This document shows positions 33,669 through 46,170 of a DNA stretch of 64,000 nucleotides, in pieces. This DNA is from Dermatemys mawii. Its lineage: Eukaryota > Chordata > Testudines > Dermatemydidae. A program made the position numbers and the translations under genes. The stretch lies in NCBI GenBank assembly GCA_007922305.1, contig ML677341.1, positions 66,978,409-67,042,408 on the forward strand, in the 5' to 3' direction. The notes beneath the pieces were generated by a model. That model saw only the letters and a list, made by a program, of their open reading frames with translations, was not told where the DNA came from and did not search any database. The stretch's first letter is position 1; every line of letters begins with the position of its first letter.

Positions 33669-36032
33669 CCAGGACCGGATTTACAATGGTGCACTGTTGT
33701 CGAGCACCATCCCTCCCCTTACATGTCGAGGGTGAGCCCAGCAGGCATCAGGGGCTAGCACTCAGGCTGGGAGAGGAAATGGCCCTGCAGGGCACAGGGA
33801 GCCGCCTGCAGGTGCTGCACCAGGGGCACCACCAAGCACTGCACCCTGGGCTTGGCAAAGGGGCCGGATCCATCCAGGAACTGCAGCAGGGCAGTGAGGA
33901 GTGGCAGCAGCGAGATGGGGGCCATGGCCAGGGGACCATGCCAGAGCTCCCTGGCCTCAGGTGGCCGTACCCCAACTCATGGTGCTAGGGTCACTGCTCT
34001 GCAGGGCCTGCATTCTATTCTCTGGGGCTCGGCTCCCTTGGGCATCAGACTCTGCTTTGTGTCTGCGGGGCAGAGATCGCAGCTCCGAGCCCCTCCCTCT
34101 GGAACTGCTCTTGTGGCTTAGCCCCTGGCAGGGGGGCGGCCTCTCACCTCCCCCAGCTCTGGTCCCCGGGTTCCCTCTGCCCTGTCTGGGGACTGCAGCC
34201 CCTTCCCCAGATCAGTTGAGGGGAGGAGCCCATGGGCTGAGCTCAGGCACCCCCTGCAGCCAGGGAGCCCCACTGCTGGGGTCAACACTAAGCCTGATCC
34301 ACCACTGCACTGCCCTTGCCAGTGCCGGATGAGCTGAAGGCAATCAGGGATCAGCCAGACCTCAGGAGAGTGGAGTCACAGCCTCTCTTGGTTCTGGGCA
34401 TGAATTGGGTGGATGCAACCTGGGTCCAAGCTGCATCTGGCCAAGCTGCAGCCAGTTGAGGTCTGGCCTGGTTTGCTTCAGAGAAAAGGAGTGGCTCTGG
34501 AATGGCGTGCGAGAGAGAGTCCAACTGGGGATTGTGGAGCGGGGGCAGGTTCGGGAGGAGCCCTATTCTGGTAGACAGTGGGGAGGTTCAGGTCAAGTTG
34601 ATTCATAGTGGGGTCTGATTCAGTATGGGCTGGAAGGTGGTCTGGTTCAGTTTGGGGCTTTTGGTCTGGGGAGGAATGCTGGTTTGGGGCGGGATGTTGG
34701 TCTGGTCCAGTCCTGGAGGGAGGGGCTTGTTGTGTGTGTGGGAGATATGGGTCTAGTCCAATTTGAAGGGTTGGCCTGGTCTTTTGGGTGCACAGTTGGT
34801 CCTGAACCAGGGAAGGCCAAGCAAGGCAAGTATGAATAATGACCCTGTATATAAAACGTAAGAGTTTTTCATATTTTTATTTTTAAAATGTTTTAAACAG
34901 TTTTAAATTCACTCCAGTTTCATCCAGAAATTTAATTCAAACCCTCATAGTTCATATGAGAAATGTGAAGGGTGAGAGAGCAGCAAGATTTCCTTTTAGT
35001 GGGAGCAGCAGATGGCTGGTGTTCTGGCCAGCTTTGGCTTTTGGCTTTTGTTAGCTGTGTTTCATTTTGTATTTTTTTCTTTTATAACTTATTTTATGTA
35101 CACTTGTGTGCATTCTTTTTGCCCTAGGGCTAACACTGCTGGAATCCTAGTGGCAGCCACCTCCATCTGCAACTGAGGGATTGGCCACACTGGCACTTTA
35201 TATCATAATAAAGCCTCCCAGCACACTCTACCTTACTGCCCAGACAAGGCACGTACAGTGCTCTGACTCCCTGACTGGAGTGCTCCTGGTACTCCACCTC
35301 CCCGAGAAGATTAACAGCTGTTGCATATTGGGTGAAATGCTTCAGGGTCAGTGTGGCCGAGGAGTTATATTACTGCACTCTGACCTCCGGAAATGCCCCA
35401 TAATCCCCTTAAGTCAAGTGGTCACTCTTCCTTTTGTTGTGAAATCACTGCAGGAATGCAGAAGTGCCTTTTCAAAGCTCCGGTTCAGACAGCAGCTGCT
35501 TATCTGCTCCCCGGGGCAAAGCAAACATTTACTGAGTGAGTGAGAGAGAGGCAGAGGGGTTTGGGGGGGTGCTGAACTTACAAGACAGCATGCTGACACA
35601 CTCTGAGCACTCCAAAAACCCACACGCTCTCTCCCAGCACATACATATAACACACTCCACCCCACCCACCTCATTTGAAAAGCATGGTGCAGCCACTTGA
35701 ACACTGGGATAGCTGCCTATAATGCACTGCTCCCAATGCTGCTGCAACTGCCGCAAATGTGGCCACACCAATGTGCTTGCAGCTGTCAGTGTGGACAGAC
35801 TGGAGCATTTTCCCTAGTATGCTCTCTGAAGACTGGTTTAACCCAAAGCGCTCTATAGCTGCAAGAGTAGCCAAGCACTTAAACTTGTACATTTTGTAAA
35901 TAAAACCTGTGCAGTTGTGTGCTGTGTCAAAGACAACTTCTGTGTCGATCTCCTGTCTTTTACAATTGTTCCCCATGGGGGCCCATAAATATGTTTGGCG
36001 CCGGACCCACAAAAGCTTGATCCAACCCTGGA
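33669..36032. mobile_element. GC-rich element with inverted ends, possibly composite
   Basis: The left end CCAGGACCGGATTTAC and the right end GATCCAACCCTGGA are imperfect inverted repeats. TCTAT flanks both sides (33664-33668 and 36033-36037). The interior has a very GC-rich 5' part (33.7-34.8 kb), then AT-rich sequence, then a 35.2-35.9 kb block that may be a separate nested MITE. Overlapping frames of 75-143 aa in several registers on both strands are composition artefacts, and none resembles a known protein. Confidence 0.5.
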
Positions 36033-37232
36033 TCTATCCCTTGGATTTGGCCCTCTACCAGCTGGGCTTTTTGCCCCTCCATAGTTACCTTTCCATCGTT
36101 TTCCAGCTTTGAAAGTATTCTTTGGGGCATTTAGACACCAGAATTGGCTCTTAAAGGGCTGGTATGGATAGAGAAATTTGCATATTCTTGCTTCCAGAAG
36201 CAAGTTGGTAGAGATGCACAGTGATTTCTCTTCAGAATGGTGAAGGGGGACACTCCATCAGAAGAACAATTAACACGCGAGGCCAAATTGGTTTACTGTT
36301 GCTTTACTGTACTGTGTGTTTGTTGAAATCCTGAAGCATAAATTTCCAGTGTGTTGAAAGAAAATAATTACAAATATGTCAAGCATTTAAATACTCCCTT
36401 GTTCAGTTAGTGAAAATACTACTAAAATATAATGCAATGGAAAAAACTTAATACAGTGATCTTGTTTCCCATAAAAAGTTTGGTGTGTTTTCCAGAGTTA
36501 TTTTCATCTCTGCTTACAGGGGTAAAGTCAGAATGGAATTAGAAAGGGAATGCCACATGGGAACCTGCTGTTGCTGCTCTTATGTATGTTCGTGCTGCTA
36601 TTCTAATGGAGCTACTGCAGTTTAGGGATCTGTTGTTGGAAATGGACACTATATCGTTTTACTATAAAGAAAGACGTCTGTTCTTCAAGAAGCAATTGTA
36701 TCGTGTTGTACTAATCCCTAACACTGGGAGGAGAGACTTCCTGGCAAGCATCCCGTTGCTGGCAATGGGACTCGCTGCTACTACTAACATCAAGAGGCTA
36801 AATTAGACCACTCTTTATTTGTGAGAACAACGTATCCTACTGTATGCATACATATCTTATTTATATGTTGTGATGTATAAAATCAGATGATATCTTCAAG
36901 ACACTTTTTATTATGTTCCAGTTATCTTTACTAGATTAGATAGCTGTTATTTAAAGGATGATAGCTCAAATTTGTGTGAGACGCAGCAACTGATTTTACT
37001 TGTAATTTCCATAAAATACATCAGCTATGTGATATCATTTTTACATATGTCTCATGAGTTTTAAAGACTATATAGAACTGGTAGCCATTATCTTCCATCT
37101 TCAGCATCCTGGTCAGAAAACACATCTTAATTTTACCTATTTTAACTCTCAGTTCCATTTCTTAAGACACACATAGCTGAGTTATGTATGGAAGGTTACT
37201 TTTTTAGTCATAATGTTTTTTTTCTTTTTAAG

Positions 37233-37783
37233 CTGCAGTGAAGCCCTTGTCTTCTGTAGAAGTAGTGGAACCCATTCATAATTTGGAATTCGCTCTGAAT
37301 TCAGAAGCAGAAAAGCAGGACTGTAGCCAAACTAATGATGATTCTGAAGAGAGAGACTCTAGCCCAAAAGCCCATGTCACTGTGAGTGAGAAAAGCAGTA
37401 CTGACTATTTATATGATGATCCTACGAAGGATGAAAATAAAGACATTGCTGCTGATGCAGGTGGATCTCCAACAGCTGTAAAAAGAATATGTTACCAATG
37501 TGAGGGTGAAGGAGATGAAGTGGAGGCAAGTGGTGTGGATGGAAAGGAGGTTTTACAGCCCCCTTTGAGGGACACATTACAATCCTCCATCAAGCAAAGG
37601 CTGGCTCAGCTCCATATATCAACAGATTTCAACTTCACATCTGGCCTGGCTGCACAGGTTGCTGCCAGATCACTTACTTTTACTACCATGCAAGAACAGA
37701 CTTTTGGAGATGACGATGAGGAGGAGAAGGAGAAGACAGAGGAGAACGAAAACCATGTGGAAGAGAACAAGAGTGAAGACTGA
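37233..37783 (+). CDS. VEZT: vezatin last coding exon and stop
   Basis: Together with the G of the previous exon it starts A-A-V-K-P-L-S-S-V-E and runs 182 codons to TGA at 37781-37783. Conserved blocks are 'VEPIHNLE', 'KRICYQCEGEGDEVE', 'IKQRLAQLHISTDFNFTSGL' and 'AAQVAARSLTFTTMQEQTFG', all present in human vezatin. The tail is highly acidic, rich in Asp, Glu, Lys and Asn. The central part (37330-37480) is the most diverged. A second AG six bases into the exon (CTGCAG) would give an alternative start two residues shorter. This is the complete C-terminus, so the window encodes roughly the last 556 residues of the protein. Confidence 0.96.
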
Positions 37784-38410
37784 GGCTTTAAAAATGAAGA
37801 AGGATTCCAAGTCCTACCTGAACTTTGTTAAACATTGCATTGCCTACTTGAATTCCATAAAAGGCAGGTGATGTGACTGAAATTGCTCAGGCATGGATTC
37901 AGAGATGAAAATGCTGGATGGAAAAACTGAGACCTAAATGTAATGCTTACTGTTCCCTATATAAGAAGCTCTCAATAGGCTTTCCCAGTACATTGATGAT
38001 GATATTCAGGTAAGCCAAGGAGATAGAGGCTGGACCCCAGGCATAGTCATTTATCTCCTTCTGATGACACCACGGGTGGGTTTTGGAACTTATCATAATA
38101 TTTAATGTTTGTTTATTTATTTATATTAAATGAATTTTTTCTAAAAAGGAGAGAAAATATCTTGAATTTCAGCATATTCTGTCATTTCCGGATATTGTTG
38201 TTGTAGTAGCAGTGTTAATTATAACACTATTCAGAGCGATTCTTTTTGAAGAACATAAACTGTGTTATATGGTCTTCCATACCTCCTTTGCATTGCCTTT
38301 AGTGTCTGCTATATATTTGTTAACAACCTTAGGTAACTGTAACTTCATTGCTTAAAGATCCTCTCAGACTAAAATGCAGAATTTTAAATAAAGGTGTGAA
38401 AGTTGCTGTG
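37784..38410 (+). other. VEZT: VEZT 3' UTR
   Basis: This non-coding sequence follows the TGA and reaches the first good polyadenylation signal. It includes an A/T-rich run (TTTATTTATTTATATTAAAT near 38110-38130) of the sort found in many 3' UTRs. A longer UTR using later signals is possible. Confidence 0.7.
38387..38392 (+). promoter_or_regulatory. VEZT: polyadenylation signal AATAAA
   Basis: A canonical hexamer lies about 600 bp after the VEZT stop. It is followed by GTGTGAAAG and TTGCTGTGTC, a plausible GU-rich downstream element. Confidence 0.65.
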
Positions 38411-38457
38411 TCCCGGAGTATTGGGCTAAAGTAGTATGAAGTAAGTCGCTCTTCGTA

Positions 38458-38690
38458 TTAAGGTTCCATTTATAATAAATAGTTTATAAAGGATTAATAA
38501 GTAATTAATGCATGTTATAAGCAAGCTATAGACATGAGTAGTGTGTTATGGATGGTTAGAAGTACATCAGTAGTTGTTATAGATGGCTAGAAGGAGTCTG
38601 TTGGACTTTATAACAATATATACCAATTCTTTTACCACTTATTAGAACACCTATTAATGATTTGTTGGCCCTTTGTAAGTGGAACCTTAA
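38458..38690. mobile_element. mariner-like MITE with TA target duplication
   Basis: The left end TTAAGGTTCCATTTATAA and the right end CTTTGTAAGTGGAACCTTAA are inverted repeats with two or three mismatches. TA flanks both sides (38456-38457 and 38691-38692), the duplication left by Tc1/mariner transposases. The 233-bp interior is AT-rich and non-coding. The element lies about 65 bp beyond the VEZT AATAAA. Confidence 0.7.
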
Positions 38691-40129
38691 TATAAGTATG
38701 ACCTAAGTTATTTACACAGGGTTACAAAGTACAGTATTGTGTACATTTGTTCTCTCGGAGAGCTGTGGTTAGGTGCTGGAGTAAATTTTTAAGCTAAGTT
38801 AAATGAGTATTTTTTTAAATGATGTACAGTAATTTTGTTTAAATGTTAAACTTGCTTTTTCCTAATGTTCTTTCACTTTTCTCTGTATCGCAACTATAAC
38901 CTGTCTGTCTAAGAGACCAGCAGCGAACATGCACTTACATCCTTACAAATTAAACTGTATCTTGTAACCCAGCTGACACTTAAGTCTAAACACATAGTGT
39001 GGAGCTGTTTGGTTCTCTCTGCAGCATGGATTTAGAGAGCAGTGAACTGTGACATAGAAGAGATTAACTCCACAGAAGGGATGAGCAGTGGTTTGACGGC
39101 ATTGGCCTCCTGCCTTCTGACACAAAGGAATCCCATCCTCAGAGTGAGGGCTCTGTGGCTCAGGCTGAGAGGGAGCATCACACACTGTGGAACTAGAAAT
39201 CAGGCCAGTAATTACTCCTAACACTCTGCATCTGCCAGCTTCTTGGGTGTGGGGTATGGTGCACCCATCAGCAGGAACTTAATGGCAGGAAAGTTCCTGA
39301 GGCTATTGGCTGCCATGAGGGAATGCGGAGCAAAGGGAGCTCAGTGGATGCTCTCGCACCTGAGACAATATCCCGTTGGCCATTTTGTAACAAGACCAAA
39401 CCTGCCCTGCAACCTTCTCCCTCCCCCAGTATTGATTTTGAGGAAACACTGTGGGAATAAATATGTGAAGTTTCATGGCCCCTAAATGGGGAAATATTAA
39501 CATGTAACAGAGGGAGTAAGTGGCTCAGGATCATGATTTACACTATGTATCCTCTGCTGTCTTCTCCCTGTTCCTTCTGCTCCCTTGCACTCTGATTAAG
39601 GGAAGGGAATGTCTTTAAATGCTTTATTTGCCTGTGATATGTATTCTGTGCTCTTATTTAGGTGTATGTAGGTGGAGGCTGTAGAATGAATAATGCCTAG
39701 GAAACACTGTGGAAATATAGTCCTCTGCTCAGCCATGATGTACTGAGCAGCCAAGCATCCCTTTTGGGAATAGAATCAGTTCTGCCCCAACCCTGAGAGG
39801 GGTCTACTGAGAAAATGGAACTGTTGACGCAATTGTCTCTGTTGTAGGCAGTTGTCTTTCTAATTTTTGAACCGATTTAAATACACTGGGAGCGTGTGGA
39901 ACATTGTCATTCCCACTTGAAAAGAAGTCTTCCTTACCCTTGACTTAAGACTCTCAGGTTCACCAAGTGCCCTGATGGGTTTTTTAAGCTAATTCTTCCT
40001 CTTATCTGGTTTTATTTTTCACTGATGCTTTTCCCATCAACTCATCCACCAGCATCTCATGACCTTCTGCTGCGTATCCCAATATTGTTCTTTTTTCCTA
40101 AATCCAGATAATGGAATCCTGTCTCCTTT

Positions 40130-40300
40130 AAATGACTGGAGAGAGAGAGAGAGACGTTTTCAAGCTTACACAGAGCTCTCTGGGTAAGCTCAAAAGATTG
40201 TCCCTCTCCCCAACAGAAGTTGGTCCAATAGAATTCCCTCATCCACCTTGTCTCTCTACTAATATCCTGGGACAACACAGCTACAACAACACTCTAAACT
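40130..40300. mobile_element. foldback element, partial copy of the 23345-23530 family
   Basis: 'GAGAGAGAGACGTTTTCAAG' then 'CTTACACAGAGCTCTCTGGG' and 'CAACAGAAGTTGGTCCAATA' follow the order of 23395-23500. The distal part of the left arm is missing and has been replaced by a GA-rich run at 40138-40154. Confidence 0.6.
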
Positions 40301-40649
40301 ATTGTGATAAATACTTACAAAATTATCTGGGCTTGATTTTTCACTGTTCTTGCAAGTTCAGCTGAAGTTAATGGGAGCTACAGGTGCTCTGTTAGCTACA
40401 AAAACACACCCCATATCCCTTGTCTGAGCCAGTAGTTTCTGCAATGTTTACTGCAGACCTGGGCAAAAGACCCAAACAACTCTGGCTGATCACTTGGAAT
40501 TAAACATGTGTGAGAAAAGAGGGAACCTATAGATCAAGCAATCTTAGCTTTCATCATCATCAAAAGAAATACAGTTTTTTTTATGAGTAAATCAACTGAC
40601 TATTAAATGCAAATAAAATTGGCAAACTTATTTAGGGTGTTCTTGACCC

Positions 40650-40680
40650 CACCCCCACCCCTCGCCCACACACACACATA
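40650..40680 (+). repeat. C-rich tract and (CA)n microsatellite
   Basis: CCCCACCCCCACCCC is followed by CACACACACACATA. Confidence 0.75.
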
Positions 40681-41349
40681 CTTATATTTGCATCCATTTA
40701 AGATACCACATGTAATTGTACTAGTGGGTAATCTACTTTAATGGCTATTTATTTAATATCCTCCCTGCAGAAAAATCTGGTTAACCACTACTGCACCCAA
40801 AGAATGGCTTCCTTTGATTTGATAACTTGCTCCCAGCTACCTATAAATAGTCCAAATTTCCTCATGATGATGTCTGTTGAAAAGTCATTATTTTCAAGCT
40901 GTAGAGCCTCTTGAGCAGTTTATTAGATTTTTTGCCCATCTACATTTCTTGCTGCATTTTACAAATTTATGTGTTAACATATTGTGCATATTGGAGAACT
41001 AAAGCTGATCAGTGTTCTTTGATTGATAGCTGCAGAATGAGATCTTAATAAGTCTTAAATCTTAAAAAAATAAATAGGTTTTGTTTAATTTTGAAATCTG
41101 ATTGTTTTTAGCATGACATCCACATTGAATACAGAGGTGAGCTGATGAACATTGGTAGCCAGAGTTCTTTGCAGTGAGTAGAATTGACCGTAAATACATT
41201 TTCCATATCCCATTTAAAATTAATGCCTTCATAAAGTTTTGGAGGAGGACATCGTTATGTATGGTTAAATAATGTCGAAGGTATTTCTTCTTGCCCAGAC
41301 TCAGCTAGAAGGAATCCTAAAGGCAAAGACTAACTGTTTTTATTGAAAC

Positions 41350-41450
41350 AAGAACAAGGAGTGCTTGTGGCACCTTAGAGACTAACAAATGTATTTAGGC
41401 ATAAGCTTTCATGGGCTAGAACTCACTTCATCAGATGCATAGAATGGAAC
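41350..41450 (+). mobile_element. GTGGCACC-family element fragment
   Basis: 'GTGCTTGTGGCACCTTAGAG', 'ACTAACAAATGTATTTAGGC' and 'ATAAGCTTTCATGGGCTAGA' match the left part of the family. The right half with the GGCTACCCCT end is absent. Confidence 0.65.
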
Positions 41451-42070
41451 ATAGAGTAGGAAGATAGATATATACACACAGAAAACATGAAAAGATTTTA
41501 TTGAGGTTCCAAACTGCACCCTATGCCTATGTTCCTTGCACACCCAACACTTTATTGATTTCATTGGACATTTTGGATGGACGTGAATAGCAGAATTGGG
41601 TCACAGTTTTGTTAATTTCTTTGCAAATAAGCAAGTCAACAAACTTGAACTACTGACCTTAATTTTCCCATTTTAATAAGAACTAGTTGTCTGTCTGTCC
41701 CATATGGCTAGCTGCTGTGATGAGATGAAATGAAAAAAAAATTTGGCTTGGTGGAGGAAAAATGGTATTTATATTCAACATGATTTCTTTGATAAATGTT
41801 TTTCGTTGTTATGCAAAACAAGCTGTTGAATCAGAATAAAACTTAGCTTGATCTTCAACGATTGCCACCTGGTCTAATATACTCTATGAATGCCGAACAG
41901 CACTTATTTAAATACCAGCTGAACATTTAAGACCCCGGATCTGATCTCTGATGAATGAGTACATAGCACAACATATTGTGTCTGATCAGTTATTATACAC
42001 GCATTGAAATTACAAGTTTAGTAGCAGTGAATATATGAGTATCAGAGGTGGGGAAGCAGGCTGTCTGGTC

Positions 42071-42330
42071 AAGGCTTGGGTCTTGTCTACACAGCATTTT
42101 ACTGCCTGGCAAGCCAGTAAAGTGCAGAAGTTGCCAAGCAATAATGTCATGTGTAGACACTGCTACAGCACAGTGAAAATCCCACATGGGAGCTTGCTGT
42201 ATTACTACTTGAAGGCATTGTAAGCCATGCTACGCTCTGGGACTTTCATGGTGCAGTAGTGCAGCTGGTGCACTCTCGACTCACATCCTGGTTTGCCATG
42301 CAGTACTTTGCTGTGTAGAGAAGCCCTTAA
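42071..42330. mobile_element. MITE, TGTCTACAC-type ends
   Basis: The left end AAGGCTTGGGTCTTGTCTACACAGC is mirrored by the right end GCTGTGTAGAGAAGCCCTTA. The interior 'CTACAGCACAGTGAAAATCC' shows no coding capacity. Confidence 0.62.
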
Positions 42331-45300
42331 TTCTGACCCAAGCCCTTGATCCTGACCCAACCCCTCCATGCAGAGACCAGAAATGCTCCCTTCTTCATGG
42401 CTTCCTTAGTGACTGTTCACAGACCCTATAATTTGCCAGTTCTCAAATGAGGTCCACCTGGCAATCGACTGATTTCCTAAGTCTTATTGGCTGTGTGATG
42501 ATTGACGCTCCATCAGTTTTCTCTTATTCCATCACTAAAAGGTAAAAACATCCATTTCAATGACACATAATACTAACTTTTAATAATCTCAGCAGAAGTT
42601 TTATATCCTCCATGACAGCTTAACTGATCTTTATTATAATTGAGGCCCTAGTTACCATGTTGCCCTTATTTAAACATTTGGGAGAGAATAATCAGAACCC
42701 TAGAAAAAATGCAACCAAGATTTTCATATTTTAAAATATACCACAAGAGTTTTGCTTAAGTGTTTGTCACATGATCTGATATTTTTCCCTACCTGACAGT
42801 GATTCAGTAAATAAGTTTAGAAACCTGTTCTGAATTCCCATTTTGGCATGGTTTTGTATGTCAAGAGTAACTCTGCAAGCTGTCCTCTAGGAAACTGAAA
42901 CACAAACATAAAATAGAGACCATACTGAAAGTATTTCATTCAGAACAGAAATCAGGATGTACTACAGCTCAAGTTACACTGCTTTTTGTGAGTATATATT
43001 GGCTTTTACATAAAACTTAGTAATTCAGTGAACATTGAGTATAGTCTGGAACTAACAGCAATTTTAGTGTCAAGTCTCAAAATAAGTAAGTTGCTTTTGT
43101 TGGCCTCTCTTTCCTCCACATCTCAGTATTTAAAGACTGGCCCCTGACCTGCTCAGCTGTGGGCAAGAGGACTGCAAACAGTCTTACATTTCTGAACAGA
43201 AAATGACCAATACTTTCCTTCACTTTTTCCTATTAAGACAGGCTGGTTTCTAAATAAATAAAGGCTAGGGGAGGGAGTGGAAATCAGTGCCTAAAATCCC
43301 TCATTAGAAGTCGCATCTACCAGAGAATGAAGTGTCGCAGCTGGGCAGTGGCATCAGAACATTAATTGCTGTTCTTATGTCAGATCCTAAAACAAAATGG
43401 ATTTCTGTGAGTCATTGCACAATTTTATATGCTATGGGATGAAAGTCAATAATCGGGATTGTCCCCATGCTCTCTCATCTAAACTAGCTCAGAGCCGTCA
43501 AGTTTTGTACTGCTTCATATGTCATCTTTTGCAAATGAATGGTCTAATTTGCATATTTAAAGATAATTTCCCTGCAACCTCGAGCTCCAGCTCTGAATAA
43601 ATTTTATGGATTTAGTTCTCATTGTGTAGTCAGGGTGTAGTTTTTCACTGTAGTTATGTTGCTCTAACCCCACAGTGTAGATGTAGACTACAGCAATGGA
43701 AAGGGTTTTTCTGGAGTCACCAGAAGCATTCTTCCATCAACCAAAATGCACCAGGTGTTAAGTCAGCATAACTATGCTGTCCAGTGTATGGATTTTTTAC
43801 ACCCCTGAGCACTGTAGTTATGTCAATCTAAATTTTAAGAGTAGACTGGGCCTCCATCTACAGGGCAGCAGCAGGGAAAGCTTCCCCCACACAGTGTCCT
43901 GAAAGGCCCTTGAAGTTCTTGACCTCTCTACTGAGTCTGCAGTTAGATATGTGACGTCTGGTGGAAGGAAGTTATGTGCTACAATCAAAAAATGATAAAG
44001 TGTGATCCCAGGGCCTGTGAAACAATCCAAGTACCATAGGTAGTGGAAGGACATTTTCAGTTTAGTTCACTCACTAATGGAGCATTTTATAATTAAAATT
44101 TTGAATTACTGAAAAAATGTAATCTGGTTTATGCAGTATGGAGTAAAACAGCATCTTATGTGATATCCTAGTATTAGTTGGTCAAGTATTTTGTGTAGAC
44201 AGACACTGAATGTTAGCACTGCTAGAATGCTTCTTGTCTCAGTTCAGCTGAGGATCCTTAATGGATAATGTACAGTATATTATTTTCCATGTAACTTGTT
44301 TTAAGTGGATTTGTTGCTGGTTAAACTATTCGGTTTTAGACCTAGAAACCAGTATCCTGTCTTTATTCACAGAGGGGATATGGCAGTGTGAATCCCCATA
44401 TTGCCCTATCAGTTTGCCTCAGTAGTTGGCCTGGAGAAGGGACTACTCCTTGACTGAGAGGGAATTTCAGTCTCTGTGGCCACTGAGTCTTTGGCCTCTT
44501 CATCACTCATTTCTTTCAGCCCTCTGAACAGCAATCATGTGGAAATGACTGGGATGATGAGATGATGGTAAGAGGTTCCAGTCTATTTCCACTCTAATAA
44601 GTTCTCCAGTTTAATGACAAAGAATGTGTCCAATTTTATTTCTTCTTTACATCATCTTGTTCAATGACCTCTCTGCTGATCAAACATTCCAGAAAATGTA
44701 AATCTAGACTTTGTAATTCAGGAATGATAAAGCGGCTAGGAGAAGTCTCTTAGTTTAAGGGAGCATTTTTGCTGCTTTAATCATGTTTCTTTTTCTGGCT
44801 ACATCAGTGTTACTCACTCTAACCCAGGTATTGATATACACCTGTAGTAGTTTTATTTCTGATGAATCCTGAAGAACTTTTTTATATAAATTGGGTCTTC
44901 CTTGTGTAAGTATAGAGATGTAGGGAGCTAGGGCTATAGAAATCCAATCCCATCTTCCCCATCTACTTCAGACAGTAAGCTAATTGCACAGTTTTGACTC
45001 TGACCTGATCTCCATCCAGTATTTCTGTTAGTGCCCCCATCTGTCGCCTTTTTATTGCATGAAAAGTTTTAGCCTGACTCTGTAACTAAAGTCTGCATGC
45101 AGCCTCCATTTCATATTCTCTATCCTGTTTTTTGGTTTCATTACAACCCATGTAACTACACAGACCTTCTAGGATTAAACCCAGCAGCTGTACAGAGCAC
45201 AGTGTTCCTTTTGTTGTCAGCTTTATTTTGACTACACGTTGAAGCTTGGCTGTACAAAGACTGGATGCCAGGGGTTTGGTGACCACTTGTGCCATGTTCT

Positions 45301-45479
45301 GGAGTCTGCCATTTACAATTTAAAGGCATCATAAGTTCTCAGTGTCCTTTATTCCCTTAACATCTAAGTTTAAGTTTTTATTGATGTAGTTGGACTCTGA
45401 ACTCGTGGAGCAATGTTCCGGTGGTCCCTGATGGTGGATTTTAAGTTGGTCCTCTTGGTTTTTAAGGTCCTGACTAATA

Positions 45480-46170
45480 CAAAACCTTATCCCCTGTTGG
45501 CCTCTGTGCCTCAGTTTCCCCTCTCAGCAGTCATCCAGGACTTTTAGGTTATTGTGGTGACTCACCCCTCTAAGTCACAATAGTTCACTTTTTCCAAAAT
45601 TAAGATCCAAAAGGAAACAAAATCATTCTTTTGCCCCCGATTCTCGCCAGGCACAAGTCTTCTGGGAGTCTTTCTTCTCCTCAACAGTTTTTAGCTCTTC
45701 TCTTTGGTTCAGCTGCCAGCCTTCTTGGGCTTCAAATGTTCCCTTCTTCTCCCTTGTTGACAAGGGTCTATGCACCACTCCATGGAGTGGCAGCATAGGG
45801 GCACCATGTCCACCCTCTGCTACCAGTTTCCAGCCTTACAAGATCCTAAACAAGTGAACTCTGCCCTGTAACCCAAACTGCCCTGACTTTTCTTCCCAGG
45901 TCCTCTTCCTATGTGCTCAGCCAGCCTCCTCGCTGGCCCTTTCCCAGCTGCTCTCCTGCTCTCTCATGGAGCATTCCCTTCCTTGGAGTCTCCCTCCTGA
46001 CTGCCCATGTCTCCCACCAGGTCTCTTAGTCACATGCTCCTTGTCATGTGCTCCTCTTATTAATTTCCACGCCTTGGGGAGCTGAGCTAAGCCTGTCCAT
46101 AGACGAAGCTGAGCCCTGACCCCGATAACAGAACCCGTGCCCCCTGTGACAGGTTCTGACAACACCCGCT
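45480..46170. repeat. possible LTR-like interspersed repeat
   Basis: The stretch changes sharply to GC-rich, has 'GTGGTGACTCACCCCTCTAA' and ends with 'CCCTGTGACAGGTTCTGACA', words that read like a turtle LTR repeat. I found no clean TG...CA pair or target duplication, so this is tentative. Confidence 0.3.

Larger units (their letters stand above)
29945..37232 (+). other. VEZT: last VEZT intron, filled with retroelement sequence
   Basis: This GT-AG intron of 7.3 kb has donor GTAAGT and acceptor TTTCTTTTTAAG. It contains a foldback element (30985-31146), a DIRS-like relic (about 31160-33640) and a GC-rich 2.36-kb element (33669-36032). The many 60-180 aa frames between 30.2 and 36.2 kb belong to these repeats. 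Confidence 0.85.

Noticed and set aside
33629..34332. 119-143 aa frames as genes
   Set aside because: They overlap in several registers on both strands in very GC-rich repeat DNA, where few stops are expected.
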